Below are positions 16,468 to 25,723 of a stretch of DNA of 64,000 nucleotides, in pieces. Position 1 is the stretch's first letter. Each line of letters begins with the position of its first letter. The DNA comes from Roseomonas sp. GC11. GTDB lineage: Bacteria; Pseudomonadota; Alphaproteobacteria; Acetobacterales; Acetobacteraceae. The position numbers were made by a program, and so were the translations under genes. The notes under the pieces were generated by a model. That model worked only from the letters and a program-made list of their open reading frames with translations, ran no database searches and had not been told where the DNA came from. The stretch is taken from contig NZ_JANFNY010000009.1 of assembly GCF_024437745.1 (NCBI RefSeq), forward strand, positions 17,138 through 81,137, given 5' to 3'.

Positions 16468-18789
16468 TCATCTCCCACCCCCCTTCAGCGTTGGCGCTTT
16501 GCTCAAGGCCACCGCGCGATAGAAGGTGGCCGGCTTGGTGGCGCTGGCCTGCTGCTCGACCACGACCAGCCCCGCCTCGACGAGTGAGGCCAGGATCTCC
16601 TCCCGCTCGCGGCGTGACAGGAATTGCGAGCGCCGCGTGACTTCGCTGCGTGACTGGCGCCCGCCGTCGCGAATGATCTCCAGCACACGCTTGTGCTTCG
16701 CCTCCATGTCATTGTCCGAGACCCACCGCTCCGCCTCCCGCAGCAGCGTGCCGATGCAGTGCGCTACGAGCTGCGCCGCCCAGGTGACGTCACGCGCCTG
16801 CGTCACCGGCTGCGCCGGATCGCGGCTGACGGCGGCGATCATCGCCAGCTTCGCGGTGTTCTCGGCGTAGCGCCCGAACAGCGCCGTGGCATAGGAGCCG
16901 CGATGCAGGCGGAGCAGGCCGGTGGCGTCGCGCTGCACCGCTGCCATGGCGGCTTTCGCGTCGGCCGTCAGTGGCACGGCGTAGGGCTGGGTTGCGATCA
17001 TGCTCGACATCGCATCCGCCAGGTTGCCGCCGGAACTGTACCCTGGCACGCCGCCGGCGATGGCCTGCAGCCCGGCCACGAGACTGGCCGGCGGCGTCGC
17101 CGGCGCGGGCGCCTCGTTGCGCTCCGGATAGTCATCGTCCGTCTGGAAGACCAGGAAGCGCGCGATCGAGCCGTCGCCGAGCGCGCGGCCCTCCAGCGCC
17201 TGCCAGAACGGGCCAGGCACGGTGACGCCCCAGAGGCAGGCGCAGGGCTGTTCGAGGGTAACCCGCGGCCTGTTCTTCGGGTCGGCGTATTCGGTGCCGA
17301 TGAAGGCCTCGCCCGCGGAGGTGTAGAGCTTGGTGAGCTCGGTCCAGATGGCAGCCTTGTGCATCGGCGCCCGCGGCGACAGCACCAGCTTCAGGAATTG
17401 GCCGAACTCGTCGACCTGGAACAGCCGGACGGGATGGTGCTGTAGCGAGGCCAGCAGCCCGGCCGAGGAGGCGAAGTCCTCGCCGCCCAGGTATCGCTCC
17501 AGGCCCGCGGCGTAGAGGGCCCGCTTCACGCAGCGGCGGGCATGGTCCTTGCCGCCGCCGCTATCGGCGATGCCGATGGCGTAGATGTTGCTGCGCAGCT
17601 CCGTCGGCGTGCGATACCGGCGGCCGGCGATGGCGCCCACCAGGCAGATGGCCGCGCCGAGGGCGAGGAAGGGCTGCGGGCTGACGGCGCTGGCCGTGGC
17701 GTAGTCGACGAACTGGCCGAGCACGCCGTCCACCTGCAGCAGCTCAGGCGATACGCGATAAGGCTTCGGCTCCGGCACGGGTGGCAGCGGCGTGGCCTCT
17801 GCGGCCGCCAGCAGCGCCGCTGCCGGATGGGGCTGCGCGGCCTGCTCGGCCGCGGTGCCGTTCAGCGTCAGCGCGGGATCCGGCACCCAGCCGCGCTGCT
17901 CCGCCAGCCAATAGATCGTCCCTGCGCCGACGCTGTGCGGCCGCAGCGTGGCCCAGCGCCGCTCAGGCGTGTCGGTGCGGCCGGACTGGCCGGATTTGCG
18001 TGCCTGGCGCGACCAGTCGAGCCAGAGGGCGCGGCCCTCCTCGCCGAGCGCGGCCTTGATCGCCGCGCCGATGGTGATCCACTCATGGCCGGGCAGGTCG
18101 TCATTCGGCAGGAAGGCGAGCGCCGCGGCGATGGCGTCCCGCGTGCCCTTCGGGTCGCTCGGGCCATGCCAGGCGCTGCTGGGCGCCTCCGCCAGGAGCG
18201 AGGGGCTGCGGCTGTCGTCGGGGATCTGCTGCCAGGCGGCGTCGAGGAAGGCCAGGCAGGCCGCCTCCTCCACCACCGGCAGGCGATCCAGCGGCACGTC
18301 CAGCAGGTTGCTCTCCGGCCAGGCATAGGGCTGGCCCGTATCGGGGTGGATGGCATAGGCGACGAATTGCTGGCCGCGCGCCAGCAATTCGAGCGGATGG
18401 CGCTTGCGGCCGGCAAAGGGCGTAGCGGCCCGGTAGACCAGCAGGCGCTTGGGGGCGCGACCGATGCGCCAGCAAGGCGTATCGCCCAGCATGCGCGCCG
18501 CCAATTCGCCGATCTGGATGGACAGCGCTGCGTCGAGGATGTCGATGTCGATGCCGACGACCGAGCCACAGGCGATGCCGATGCCGCAGCCGGGCCAGCG
18601 CTGCCAGATGCTCATCTCGAAGGGCTGCGTCATGCGGTCGCAATGCCGCGCCCAATCGGGGTACGGCGCCCACTGCCCGGCATGGTGGCGGCCCGGCACT
18701 TTGCGGCCCGGCATGATCGGGATGACGGGATAGCCATTGTCGACCAGACGCCCGCCATGGCGGGCCATGAAGTTGGGCGGGTGGTTCAT
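16468..18789 (-). CDS. Bifunctional primase-polymerase / DUF3987-type helicase
   Basis: 773-residue replication protein. Residues 1-185 are an archaeo-eukaryotic primase (Prim-Pol) domain: GYPVIPIMPGRKVPGRHHAG at the start, the metal-binding VVGIDIDI near 76-83, and FVAYAIHPDTGQPYAW later. Residues about 215-290 look like a PriCT-type domain (HEWITIGAAIKAALG). The C-terminal half is a DUF3987-like P-loop region with AIGIADSGGGKDHARRC near 405-420 (a variant Walker A) and FQVDEFGQF as the Walker B-like acidic motif. It would prime and unwind element DNA. A neighbouring SF2 helicase and nuclease genes support a replication module. Confidence 0.85.
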   Translation of the reverse strand: MNHPPNFMARHGGRLVDNGYPVIPIMPGRKVPGRHHAGQWAPYPDWARHCDRMTQPFEMSIWQRWPGCGIGIACGSVVGIDIDILDAALSIQIGELAARMLGDTPCWRIGRAPKRLLVYRAATPFAGRKRHPLELLARGQQFVAYAIHPDTGQPYAWPESNLLDVPLDRLPVVEEAACLAFLDAAWQQIPDDSRSPSLLAEAPSSAWHGPSDPKGTRDAIAAALAFLPNDDLPGHEWITIGAAIKAALGEEGRALWLDWSRQARKSGQSGRTDTPERRWATLRPHSVGAGTIYWLAEQRGWVPDPALTLNGTAAEQAAQPHPAAALLAAAEATPLPPVPEPKPYRVSPELLQVDGVLGQFVDYATASAVSPQPFLALGAAICLVGAIAGRRYRTPTELRSNIYAIGIADSGGGKDHARRCVKRALYAAGLERYLGGEDFASSAGLLASLQHHPVRLFQVDEFGQFLKLVLSPRAPMHKAAIWTELTKLYTSAGEAFIGTEYADPKNRPRVTLEQPCACLWGVTVPGPFWQALEGRALGDGSIARFLVFQTDDDYPERNEAPAPATPPASLVAGLQAIAGGVPGYSSGGNLADAMSSMIATQPYAVPLTADAKAAMAAVQRDATGLLRLHRGSYATALFGRYAENTAKLAMIAAVSRDPAQPVTQARDVTWAAQLVAHCIGTLLREAERWVSDNDMEAKHKRVLEIIRDGGRQSRSEVTRRSQFLSRREREEILASLVEAGLVVVEQQASATKPATFYRAVALSKAPTLKGGGR

Positions 18790-19007
18790 CCGGCCCTCCC
18801 CTGCACCTTGGCGACGGCGCTGTTGATGGCGCTCTGCTGCGCGAGGAGCGCCTCGACATAGGCGCCGCAGATCACCTCGATGAAGCTGTGCCAGTCTGGC
18901 TCTGACCAGCGGGCCATGTCGGTGCAGCCGATGGCATCGATATATTGGCCGGCCATGTCACCGGCGGTGCGCATCGCGGCGACTTCATGCTCATTGGGAT
19001 CAACCAT
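18786..19007 (-). CDS. Small conserved phage protein, DUF6511-like
   Basis: 73 residues from the ATG at 19007, which has an AAGGGAG Shine-Dalgarno directly upstream. Pattern: NEHEVAAMRTAGDMAGQYID, then DMARWSEPDWHSFIEVICGA, then YVEALLAQQSAIN. The W-S-x-x-W-x-x-F-I-E-x-I motif is what is usually seen in short phage proteins encoded next to replication genes. Its stop overlaps the start of the primase-polymerase gene by 4 bp. Function unknown. Confidence 0.6.
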   Translation of the reverse strand: MVDPNEHEVAAMRTAGDMAGQYIDAIGCTDMARWSEPDWHSFIEVICGAYVEALLAQQSAINSAVAKVQGRAG

Positions 19008-19132
19008 GCGGTGCTCCCTTCGAAGGATGAGGCAGGTGATGAAGCGGGACGGCACGGCCCCAGGCCACGGCTGCGCCTGCGCCGCATGCCAGAGGGGGCC
19101 ATGCCAAGCGAGGTATGGGCTGGGGCGGCCTG

Positions 19133-20719
19133 TCACATGAACCTCGCCGCGGTGATCTCGGTGTACTGGCCCGCAGGCCGCACCTGGATCGCGATGGGCT
19201 GGCGCAGCGCGTCAGCGTGCTGCAGCGCCTCGTCCACGCTGGAGGGCGCTGGCAGGTTCGGCGCACGGCGACGCCACCAGGAGCAGGCCTTCTCGCGCGG
19301 AAAGCCGGTGTGCTCGAAGCAGACCCACTCGCTGTGCCGCGCCAGGCCGCACTCATAGGTGACGCGCAGCGAGGCGGGCTTGCCGGGCTTGTCGTGGCGC
19401 GCATAGGTGACGCCGGTGACATCGCACCACGCGGCCTGGATTTGGGTTGACAGCAGGGCATCGCAGGCCGCCCGCGGCGCCACCTTCACCACCGGCGGCG
19501 GGAACGCGTGATCGCACGCGATGCAGCGCCGCACGCTGGCGTGGTTGATGGTCTGGCACTCGGGACAAACCTTGATCGGCGCCTCGCCTGGCTCCTCCGT
19601 CTTCTCCTTCTTGCGGCCGTCGACCATGTCGATCGGGCCGTGCCGCGCCGTGTTGCCGGCGAAGTCGAGCACCAGGCAATCCTCCTTGCCTTCAGCCAGG
19701 CGTGTGCCGCGGCCCACCATCTGGACGTAGAGGCCGACGCTTTTGGTGGGCCGCAGCAGCGCGATCAGGTCCGTGCCAGGTGCATCAAAGCCGGTGGTGA
19801 GCACATTGGCATTGGTGACGCAGCGCAGACGCCCTGCCTTGAACGCCGCCAGGATGCCGTCCCGCTCCGGCCCTGGCGTGTCGCCCGTCACGGTCTCGGC
19901 GGAGATGCCGTGCTCGCGGATGGCGTCGCGGACATGGCGGGCATGGGCGACGCCGGAGCAGAACACCAGCCAGGAACCCCGGCCCTCGCCGTGCTGGACG
20001 ATCTCGGCCACCGCAGCGCGCGTGACCTCGTCGCGGTCGACCGCCGCCTCGAGGTCTTTGGCGATGAACTCGCCGCCGCGGGTGCCGACGCCGCCCACAT
20101 CGAGCTGCGTCTCGGTCTGCTTCGGCACCACCGGGCAGAGGTAGCCCTGCTGGATCATGTCCAGCACGGGCACCTCATAGGCGATGTCGGTGAAAAGACG
20201 ATCCTTGCCCTCGTGCAGCATGCCGCTATCCAGGCGATAGGGCGTGGCCGTAAAGCCGACGACTTTCAGCAGACCTGCATTGATCTCGTTCAGTTGCGCC
20301 AGGAAGGAGCGGTACATGCCGCTGTCACCGCGGCCGAGCAGGTGCGCCTCGTCAATCAGGACGAGGTCGCAGCGCTGCACCTGATAGGCGTGGCGGTGAA
20401 TGGACTGGATGCCAGCAAAGAGGATCTGCGCGTGGATATCGCGGCGGGACAGGCCGGCGGAGTAGATGCCGGCCGGGGCTTCGGGCCAGGCGCGCAGCAG
20501 CGCCATGAAGTTCTGCTGGATCAGTTCCCGCTGATGCGTGACGATAAGGATGCGCGTCTCCGGCCAGGAAGCGATGGCGCGCTTCGCGAGGTCAGCAATC
20601 ACAATCGACTTGCCGGCACCTGCCGGAAGCACCAACAGCGGATTGCCGCTGCTGGCCGAGAAGTAATCGTAGAGCGCCTCGATGGCGGCGCGCTGATAGG
20701 GGCGGAGCGACAGGGTCAT
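19133..20719 (-). CDS. DEAD/DEAH-box SF2 helicase
   Basis: 528 residues from the ATG at 20719, chosen because it overlaps the previous stop as ATGA. Motifs in order: LRPYQRAAIEALYDYF (Q-motif like), PAGAGKSIV (Walker A, about 33-41), ILIVTHQRELIQQN (Ia), VLIDEAHLLGRG (DEAH, about 124-135), GFTATPYR (III), and the C-terminal helicase half with VTNANVLTTGFDAPGTD and VQMVGRGTRL (VI). A CPECQ...CIACD zinc-binding pair sits near 405-430. The protein probably remodels or unwinds element DNA during replication or recombination. Confidence 0.9.
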   Translation of the reverse strand: MTLSLRPYQRAAIEALYDYFSASSGNPLLVLPAGAGKSIVIADLAKRAIASWPETRILIVTHQRELIQQNFMALLRAWPEAPAGIYSAGLSRRDIHAQILFAGIQSIHRHAYQVQRCDLVLIDEAHLLGRGDSGMYRSFLAQLNEINAGLLKVVGFTATPYRLDSGMLHEGKDRLFTDIAYEVPVLDMIQQGYLCPVVPKQTETQLDVGGVGTRGGEFIAKDLEAAVDRDEVTRAAVAEIVQHGEGRGSWLVFCSGVAHARHVRDAIREHGISAETVTGDTPGPERDGILAAFKAGRLRCVTNANVLTTGFDAPGTDLIALLRPTKSVGLYVQMVGRGTRLAEGKEDCLVLDFAGNTARHGPIDMVDGRKKEKTEEPGEAPIKVCPECQTINHASVRRCIACDHAFPPPVVKVAPRAACDALLSTQIQAAWCDVTGVTYARHDKPGKPASLRVTYECGLARHSEWVCFEHTGFPREKACSWWRRRAPNLPAPSSVDEALQHADALRQPIAIQVRPAGQYTEITAARFM

Positions 20720-21126
20720 GCCACCGCTCCCTGCACCTGCGCCCAATTCGCGAACTTGTTCAGCAGCCGGATGACGTCGTCGAGCGTCGCCGGCTGCCAA
20801 TCGGATAGATACCCCTTGTGGATCCAGCGCAGCGCCTCACACTGCATGGTCTCGGCATCGCCGCTCAGGACCAGCACGGTGATGCGATCGGACAGCCGCG
20901 TGAGGCGCTCGAAATAGATGCGCTGGCCGCGCGGGATATCGCCCTGGTGGCTCTTCATCTCGAGGAAGACGAAGTGGCCATTCACCTCCACGGTGGCGTC
21001 GATATCGCTCATGGCGATCCGCCCCGGAAAGCAGGCCGCGAAGCGCTCGATCTTCGGGCGGCGCAGCTGGTTGAAGCAGCCGCGGCGGGTGCAGTCCCAG
21101 CGCATGGGGTTGCTGCCATCGCTCAT
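20716..21126 (-). CDS. Putative PD-(D/E)XK-type endonuclease
   Basis: 136 residues. The core reads SDIDATVEVNGHFVFLEMKS (residues 40-59): an Asp, then a beta strand, then E-M-K, which is the D...ExK arrangement of the PD-(D/E)XK fold. The small size and position directly before an SF2 helicase (ATGA overlap) fit the nuclease/helicase pairs of phage replication modules, although I cannot name the family with certainty. N-terminal residues (RWDCTRRGCFNQLRRPK) contain two Cys and basic residues that may contact DNA. Confidence 0.6.
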   Translation of the reverse strand: MSDGSNPMRWDCTRRGCFNQLRRPKIERFAACFPGRIAMSDIDATVEVNGHFVFLEMKSHQGDIPRGQRIYFERLTRLSDRITVLVLSGDAETMQCEALRWIHKGYLSDWQPATLDDVIRLLNKFANWAQVQGAVA

Positions 21127-21130
21127 GGCC

Positions 21131-22696
21131 TCAGCCCTCCACCCGCGCCCTGGCGGCGGCGAAGAAGCCGGCGTCGCGCTCGATGCCGAGGAAGCGCCGC
21201 CCCGTGTCGCGCGCCACCTTGCCCGTCGTGCCGGTGCCCATGAAGCCGTCCAGCACCAGATCGCCCGGCAGGGTGATCAGATCCATCAGGTGGCGGATCA
21301 CCGCCTCCGGCTTCTGCGTCGGATGCAGCGTCTCGCCCTTCGGCGTCTTCAGGCGCTCATGGCCGCCACAGATCGGCGACTGGAACCAGTTGAAGCCCTC
21401 CGGCTCGCCCGGATAGTTGAAGGTGCGGCGGGCGCCGGGCTTCACGAACTGGATGGCGTGGTCCATGGCCGGCATGAAATCGGCCTTGGTGACGGAGGTG
21501 CCCGGGTTGGAGCGGCACCAGAAGAAGCTGCCCTTGATCTCGAAGCCGGCGGCGTCGAACAGCGCCTGGGCGATGTTCAGGGAGGGCTCGCCGACGAAGA
21601 GGAAGCCGGAGGCACCAGGCTTCATGACGCGGAAGAAGGCGTCGGCCCAGCGGCGGATATCGGCCAGAAACTCGCCCTCGGGCGGATTGTCCCAGGCGCC
21701 GAAATTCTTGTTCCAGTCGGCCTGGTTGGCGAGGCGATAGACGCGGTCGGTGCTGATGCGGTAGGGCGGGTCGGTGATGACGGCGTCGACGGAGGCCTCG
21801 CCGAGCTTGGCCATTTCCGCGTGGAAATCGCCCTGGATCAGGATGAGGCTGTGCTTCTCGGCGAAGCGGGCGCGAGCGGCCTCCACCAGGCGGTTGAGCT
21901 TCGGCGGATCGATGCCGTCATCGGCGAAGGCGATCCATTCTGCGTCATAGGCGCCGCGCATCACCTCCGCAGTGGCCTCGTCCACGATCTCCCGATCGAT
22001 CTCGCCGAGGTGGTAACGCACATAATCGGCGATGGCGTTGCGGGTACGGTAGCCTTCGGCCTGTACCTTGAACTTGTTCTTGTTGATCCGCCCGCTGGCG
22101 AGGTCCTGCACCAGGTCCAGTTGCTGCTCGGCGGTGAGGTAGAGGATGTTCCGCAGCAGCCCCTCGGTGAATGGCGCAGTTGCGCCAAAGCTTGGCGCAA
22201 CCTCCTCATCCTGCGCCAGGGCGCTGACGCGGAAAGTTGCGCCAACCACCTCCCATGCGCGTCGGTCAATCTTCGCGAGTGTCGCGAAGTCTCGAACCTT
22301 CTCCCGGCTCCAGCCGAGTTCCTCGGCGATCGTCTTCTGGGTGACGTCGGCAGCCTGCTTCCGCCACACCATCTCGGCGTAATCGACGAAGGACATCGGC
22401 AGCGCGTCTTCGCTGGCCCGGTTGAGCTCGATCGCCTCACGGTCCAGGCTGGCCGGCTGCGCGATGTGCATCAGGCATTCCGTGATGCCCTCGGCCTTGA
22501 AGGCCTCGTAGCGGTGCCGGCCGCCGAACAGAACGCCCTCCGGCGTCACCGACAGCGGATAGGGCTTCACGCCGATGGCGCGCACCTTCTGGCGCAGCCG
22601 CTCGACATAGGCCGGGTTCAGCGGCCGCACTTCGTGGAAGGCGGTGATGAAAGCCAGCGGCTTCAGCAGCACGCTGGACGGAGTATCAAGCAGCAT
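21131..22696 (-). CDS. ParB-like domain / DNA methyltransferase fusion
   Basis: 521-residue protein. Residues 15-85 are a ParB-like domain (VRPLNPAYVERLRQKVRAIG, then VLFGGRHRYEAFKAEGI). Residues 115-170 carry a helix-turn-helix-like KTIAEELGWSREKVRDFATL, as in ParB/KorB proteins, which the other two methylases in this element lack. The C-terminal methylase has AVITDPPYRIST as motif IV (about 318) and LDGFMGTGTTGKVAR as motif I (about 485-500). It may therefore combine DNA site recognition with adenine or cytosine methylation. The stop lies 4 bp before the nuclease-like gene. Confidence 0.85.
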   Translation of the reverse strand: MLLDTPSSVLLKPLAFITAFHEVRPLNPAYVERLRQKVRAIGVKPYPLSVTPEGVLFGGRHRYEAFKAEGITECLMHIAQPASLDREAIELNRASEDALPMSFVDYAEMVWRKQAADVTQKTIAEELGWSREKVRDFATLAKIDRRAWEVVGATFRVSALAQDEEVAPSFGATAPFTEGLLRNILYLTAEQQLDLVQDLASGRINKNKFKVQAEGYRTRNAIADYVRYHLGEIDREIVDEATAEVMRGAYDAEWIAFADDGIDPPKLNRLVEAARARFAEKHSLILIQGDFHAEMAKLGEASVDAVITDPPYRISTDRVYRLANQADWNKNFGAWDNPPEGEFLADIRRWADAFFRVMKPGASGFLFVGEPSLNIAQALFDAAGFEIKGSFFWCRSNPGTSVTKADFMPAMDHAIQFVKPGARRTFNYPGEPEGFNWFQSPICGGHERLKTPKGETLHPTQKPEAVIRHLMDLITLPGDLVLDGFMGTGTTGKVARDTGRRFLGIERDAGFFAAARARVEG

Positions 22697-23654
22697 CGGC
22701 TCTCTCCTGCGTGTCGGGGATAGGGGTGGCGCCGTCGCGCCAGGGACTGCCGTCCGGCAGCCGGTAGCTCACCCAGTCCTCGCCGGCGTCGATCTGCTCG
22801 GCGGCGATGAGGTTCGGGATGTAGAGGTGCAAACCGCAACCGGCCTGCTGATCGCGGCGCAAGAGGACGCATGGGTGCCGGGCGCAGTGCCAGGCGCCAT
22901 CGGCGACAGGCGTGGCGTGCAGGCAGGAGCGGCAATGCCGCTCCGGCACTGCGCCGCCGTGGCAGACAGCGTGATGGTCGCAGAACCGGCACTGCCACCA
23001 GGCCGGATCCTCGCTGATCCGTGCTGGCGGGCGGGCCGCGGCGATGATGCGCTCGGCCTTCGCCAGGATGCGCAGCCCGGCCTCGGCATCGTGGCGGATG
23101 CGCTCCTGGTAGAGTTCGTCCGTGTCCTTGCAGACCGCCAGATAGAAGGCCCGATCGAGGTCGGCGAGTTGCATGTAGGCCTGCATCTGCGCCCAGTGCA
23201 GCGGCTTGGATGACGCCACGCCCTCGGCCTTCAGCTTGGCGAAGGACTTCGCGCTGTGCGTCTTGAACTCGCAGACATGCCAAGCCTTCGGTGCCTCGGG
23301 AAAGCCGATGGCCACCGCGTCCATGCTGCCGCCAAAATGGCCTGAGGCATCGCGCAGATTCCACTGGCGCCCCGTCGCGGGATCCAGATCCAGAACCGTC
23401 ACGCCAATGCGGCGCAGGTCGGCGACGAAGCGAGCCTCGGCCAGATGGCCGGTATCAAACAGCCGCAGCAGCCGGCCGGTGTGGCGCGCTCGTGTGGCCC
23501 AGCGGAAGGAATACCAGAGAGCCCGCTCACATTCGGTGCCGATCAGCGAGGCACCGAGATGCTCCCGATAGCCGTGATCTGCCGCCGCCTCATAGGCGGC
23601 ATAGATCGCGTCCACGGTCAGGCTCGCAGAGGGGGGCAGCGCGACCATGCTCAC
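22686..23654 (-). CDS. PD-(D/E)XK exonuclease-like protein with C-terminal Cys cluster
   Basis: 322 residues. The pattern GSMDAVAIGF followed by WHVCEFKTHS (about 110-135) is the D...ExK catalytic strand pair of RecB/Cas4-like nucleases, followed by HWAQMQAYMQLADL, a family QxxxY-type helix. Two cysteine groups follow (CRFCDHHAVCHGG and CRSCLHATP...C), which may bind zinc or an Fe-S cluster as in AddB/Cas4-type nucleases. It overlaps the methylase gene by 11 bp and precedes DUF669 and a RecA-like ATPase, so it probably acts as the exonuclease of a phage recombination module. Confidence 0.72.
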   Translation of the reverse strand: MSMVALPPSASLTVDAIYAAYEAAADHGYREHLGASLIGTECERALWYSFRWATRARHTGRLLRLFDTGHLAEARFVADLRRIGVTVLDLDPATGRQWNLRDASGHFGGSMDAVAIGFPEAPKAWHVCEFKTHSAKSFAKLKAEGVASSKPLHWAQMQAYMQLADLDRAFYLAVCKDTDELYQERIRHDAEAGLRILAKAERIIAAARPPARISEDPAWWQCRFCDHHAVCHGGAVPERHCRSCLHATPVADGAWHCARHPCVLLRRDQQAGCGLHLYIPNLIAAEQIDAGEDWVSYRLPDGSPWRDGATPIPDTQERADAA

Positions 23655-24184
23655 CCCGCCCGCCGCCAGGGCGGTGTCGTCGAGGATCCCGGGGCGGGGC
23701 GCTGCGGAGCCGCGTGCGCCGGCGCGGAGGGCGGAGCCGCGGCCGTGCGCGCCGGGGGCGTGCCGCCGAGCGCAGCATAGCCCTTGACCCGGTTCTGCTT
23801 GCGCTGTTCCTGCGGTGGCAGATGCTTGTCGCGACTATCGGGTTCCACCGCCAGTGTTACCTGGAGCGGACGAAAATGCAGCTGTTCGCTGTCATTCACC
23901 TGCAACTGGCCAACAGCATGGCAGATGGCCGAGAGGGTGCGCTGGGCGATCTCCACCGTCTGCTGGCTGGGGTTCACCAGATTCAGCTGATCCCAGATCT
24001 TGCGGCCCTGATGCGGCCCCTCGATCACGTCCATCTCCAGCCAGAGATACTGGCCATTCCCGGCGCGGGTGGCACGCATTTCGCTGTTGACGATCTGCGC
24101 CGCATAACGGCCAGGGGGCAGCAATTCGAGTGGCGCGGCCGGGGCGACGCCCGTGGCGTCGAAGGTGTCGTGCAGCTGGGCCAT
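23651..24184 (-). CDS. DUF669 family protein
   Basis: 177 residues. Residues 1-135 match the DUF669 pattern (LPPGRYAAQIVNSEMRAT, then GQYLWLEMDVIEGPHQGRKI, then AQRTLSAICHAVG). The last 45 residues are an Ala/Pro-rich tail ending in basic residues. DUF669 proteins sit in phage replication/recombination operons and are often suspected of ssDNA binding. Here it is translationally coupled to the nuclease gene (ATGA overlap) and next to the ATPase gene. Confidence 0.8.
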   Translation of the reverse strand: MAQLHDTFDATGVAPAAPLELLPPGRYAAQIVNSEMRATRAGNGQYLWLEMDVIEGPHQGRKIWDQLNLVNPSQQTVEIAQRTLSAICHAVGQLQVNDSEQLHFRPLQVTLAVEPDSRDKHLPPQEQRKQNRVKGYAALGGTPPARTAAAPPSAPAHAAPQRPAPGSSTTPPWRRAG

Positions 24185-24187
24185 GGG

Positions 24188-24958
24188 TCAGCTCCGCGGG
24201 TTCTGGGGCGTCTGGGCGTAGAAGGGGATGCCGGCGGCGAGCGCGGGCCAGGACAGCGGCAGCGTCTCCGCCAGCCCGAAGCGGTTCTTCGCCAGGAAGG
24301 CCGGGCGCTCGGCGGTGTGGAGCAGGCGGTCACCGCCGCTCACGCCGCGCACCACCTTCTTGTTGAAACCGACATCCGACTTCAGCGTGCTGACCCGGTA
24401 ATTCGCGAAGAGCACGGCATCGACATGCTCCTGCACCAGCGCGGAGGCGCCGCGGTGCAGCTTCGGTTGGTAGCGGTCGTAGGGTTCGGTCTCGGGGCTG
24501 TCGAAGCGCCGGATCTCGGCATGCGCGATGAGGATCACGCCCATGCCGCGCTCGTCGCGCAGGGCGTTCACCCCGTCGAGGAAGCTGCGCCAGGTGTCGA
24601 GCGCCGCGAGATAGCCCTTGCCGTAGCCGAAGGACTCAATGTCCGGCTGGTTGTGGACCTGCGCCGTGTGCTGCCAGACCAGCGGCTCCAGCCAGTCGAG
24701 ACTGTCCACCACCAGGGTCTCGAAGTCGTGCGCTTCGGTGTAGAGGCTGCCAAGCGCCTCCATCACCGCGTCGAAGCTGCGCAGCACCCCGAAGGTGGAG
24801 GCGTTGATCGTGCCGAGCCCATCCTCTGTCTGCACAACAACCGGCCGCGGCGCGGAGGTCGCGAAGAGCGTCTTGCCAACGCCGGCCACGCCATAGGTGA
24901 GCAGCCGCGGCGGGCGCGTCTCAACGCCGCGCCGGAGCGATGCGAGGGAGATCGCCAT
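24188..24958 (-). CDS. RecA-like P-loop ATPase of phage recombination module (AAA_24 type)
   Basis: 256 residues with a clear Walker A, YGVAGVGKTLFATSAP (about residues 22-37), a Walker B-like TLVVDSLDWLE near 100-110, and a sensor-type VILIAHAEIRRF. This matches ATP-binding proteins found between DUF669 and nuclease genes in phages, which probably act as recombination mediators. Its start codon overlaps the end of the next upstream small gene by one base. No clear DNA-binding domain beyond the ATPase core. Confidence 0.82.
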   Translation of the reverse strand: MAISLASLRRGVETRPPRLLTYGVAGVGKTLFATSAPRPVVVQTEDGLGTINASTFGVLRSFDAVMEALGSLYTEAHDFETLVVDSLDWLEPLVWQHTAQVHNQPDIESFGYGKGYLAALDTWRSFLDGVNALRDERGMGVILIAHAEIRRFDSPETEPYDRYQPKLHRGASALVQEHVDAVLFANYRVSTLKSDVGFNKKVVRGVSGGDRLLHTAERPAFLAKNRFGLAETLPLSWPALAAGIPFYAQTPQNPRS

Positions 24959-25149
24959 CAGTGCCCCTCCCCCTTCACGGCGCGCGGCTTGGCTTTCACC
25001 ACGTCGACGGTGATGTCGCCGCCGGCGCGCGCGACCGCCTCGGCGAAGGCGTCGAGGGTGGGTTCGAAGGCGGCGACATCCTTGGCGCGGGCCATCGCGT
25101 CACCTGCGAGGGGGATCGCAACCTGGATGCGGAGTTCATGCGCCATCAC
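24958..25149 (-). CDS. Small hypothetical phage protein
   Basis: 63 residues, starting at 25149 or at the next codon (25146; two Met in a row). Sequence is amphipathic, with KDVAAFEPTLDAFAEAVARA and a basic C-terminal stretch KAKPRAVKGEGH. It sits between the ATPase gene and the 158-residue gene with overlapping ends, so it is part of the leftward operon. No family recognised. Confidence 0.5.
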   Translation of the reverse strand: MMAHELRIQVAIPLAGDAMARAKDVAAFEPTLDAFAEAVARAGGDITVDVVKAKPRAVKGEGH

Positions 25150-25622
25150 GCAGCGTCCTTCGGTGCGAGGGTGTAGGAGGGGCGGCCGGTGGCAAGGGTG
25201 CGCGCCGGCTCGAACACGGCCCGGATGCGCGGCGGCCAGGCCGTGAAGCGGCTCTCTGCGACACGGATCTCGGTGGTGACATAGTCGGCGGGGTCCTCGC
25301 CCCAGCCACGCAGGGTGGCGACCGCCTCAGCCAGCTTCGGCTGATCCCACACCGCCTTTTTCGGCAGATCGGCGATAACCGCGAAGGCCTCGTCGGCGAT
25401 GCGGACGCGGCCGGTATCCTTGCCCTCGGCGCGGCGGGCGGCGGCGGCCGCTTGGCCGTAGCGGGCGTGCAGGGCGTCATGCAGCAGATCGGCGAGGTGC
25501 TTGGCGTCGGCCCTCAGCGCCGCGACCTCGTCCAGCAGCAACGCCAGATGATCGACAGGCAGACAGGCGACCTGCGCCGCGTCCATCGTGCGCAGCTGCG
25601 CCAGAGTGGTTCGGTTGGTCAT
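25146..25622 (-). CDS. Hypothetical phage protein
   Basis: 158 residues from the ATG at 25622, which has GAGAGG 9 nt upstream. A longer frame starts at 25727 but its first 35 residues are Pro/Ala-rich and not gene-like. The N-terminal 60 residues are a likely coiled coil (HLALLLDEVAALRADAKHLA). The rest contains DEAFAVIADLPKKAVWDQPK. Function unknown; operon position between the ATPase and resolvase genes suggests a replication or recombination accessory role. Confidence 0.55.
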   Translation of the reverse strand: MTNRTTLAQLRTMDAAQVACLPVDHLALLLDEVAALRADAKHLADLLHDALHARYGQAAAAARRAEGKDTGRVRIADEAFAVIADLPKKAVWDQPKLAEAVATLRGWGEDPADYVTTEIRVAESRFTAWPPRIRAVFEPARTLATGRPSYTLAPKDAA

Positions 25623-25723
25623 GCTGGTCCTCTCGGTGGTGATGGCGCCCGGCTCCGTGGGCGACGCCGGCGGCCGGGCAGGCGCGGGCATCGGCATGGG
25701 GTGACCGGCCAAACTGCGCGCGA

